In this document: one piece after another, positions 13,148 through 13,258 of the stretch
Position numbering within the stretch: position 1 is the stretch's first letter
Layout: each line of letters begins with the position of its first letter
Assembly (NCBI GenBank): GCA_900762005.1
Contig: CAAFEV010000031.1
Location: 1 to 13,258, forward strand
From: an uncultured Oscillospiraceae bacterium
GTDB lineage: Bacteria; Bacillota; Clostridia; Oscillospirales; Oscillospiraceae
Length of the DNA stretch: 13,258 nt
Reading direction: 5' to 3'
Made by a program: the position numbers and the translations under genes
Notes under the pieces: generated by a model
The model's database searches: none
What the model was told of the DNA's origin: nothing
The model's input: the letters and a program-made list of their open reading frames with translations, nothing else

Positions 13148-13258
13148 ATGGAAAAGCTTCGTATCGGTATCGTCGGCACGAACTTTGTCGTTGACCAGTT
13201 TATGAACGGTATCGCCATGGAGGGCGGCTGTGAGGTTGTAAGCGTGTGCGACGTTTCA
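13148..13258 (+). CDS. Gfo/Idh/MocA-family oxidoreductase, N-terminal fragment (runs off window)
   Basis: Only the first 37 codons are inside the window. They give MEKLRIGIVGTNFVVDQF followed by a typical helix and the second strand VVSVCDVS, which is the dinucleotide-binding start of Gfo/Idh/MocA dehydrogenases; the GTNFxxDxF form is common in Firmicutes. The ATG has GGAGG seven bases upstream, inside the end of the MDR gene, and a single base separates the two genes. Family assignment rests on the nucleotide-binding motif only. Confidence 0.8.
   Translation, partial: MEKLRIGIVGTNFVVDQFMNGIAMEGGCEVVSVCDVS

Overview
The window looks like the chromosome of an anaerobic, moderately GC-rich Firmicute, most likely a gut clostridium of the Oscillospiraceae type. 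The evidence is strong GGAGG-type ribosome binding sites, frequent TTG starts, an HPr carrying both His15 and Ser46, a LevR-type sigma-54 activator, and a lactose/cellobiose-family PTS. The genus cannot be fixed from sequence alone.

Region 1 (1-485) holds no convincing gene. It contains two diverged tandem copies of a 192-base unit that folds like a structured RNA. The first copy also carries what looks like the 5' half of a class II tRNA-Ser on the minus strand. Region 2 (486-2857, minus strand) is a compact three-gene operon behind a good sigma-70 promoter: a SPL-family radical SAM protein, a low-molecular-weight tyrosine phosphatase, and a DprA-like protein ending in a likely sliding-clamp-binding tail.

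Region 3 (3007-8446, minus strand) runs levR-type regulator, ptsH (HPr), ptsI (enzyme I), then a Cof-type HAD phosphatase. The regulator has its own sigma-70 promoter. A second, sigma-54-like promoter sits between the regulator and ptsH. Region 4 (8512-13258, plus strand) is divergent from the regulator: an inverted-repeat enhancer candidate, a near-consensus sigma-54 promoter, EIIA, EIIC, EIIB, a GH1 6-phospho-beta-glucosidase, a zinc-less MDR dehydrogenase and the start of a Gfo/Idh/MocA oxidoreductase that runs off the window.

Inferred working model: a beta-glucoside or related disaccharide is imported and phosphorylated by EI-HPr-EIIA-EIIB-EIIC and hydrolysed by the GH1 enzyme. The product or its aglycone may then be oxidised or isomerised by the two dehydrogenases. 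The LevR-type protein senses PTS flux through its PRD and EII-like domains and drives the sigma-54 promoters. The less ordinary points are a second sigma-54-like promoter that would bring the general PTS proteins under the same activator, the His-to-Gln change in the EIIC substrate motif, the MDR/Gfo pair in a glycoside operon, the DprA-like clamp motif, and the tandem RNA-like repeat with a tRNA half.
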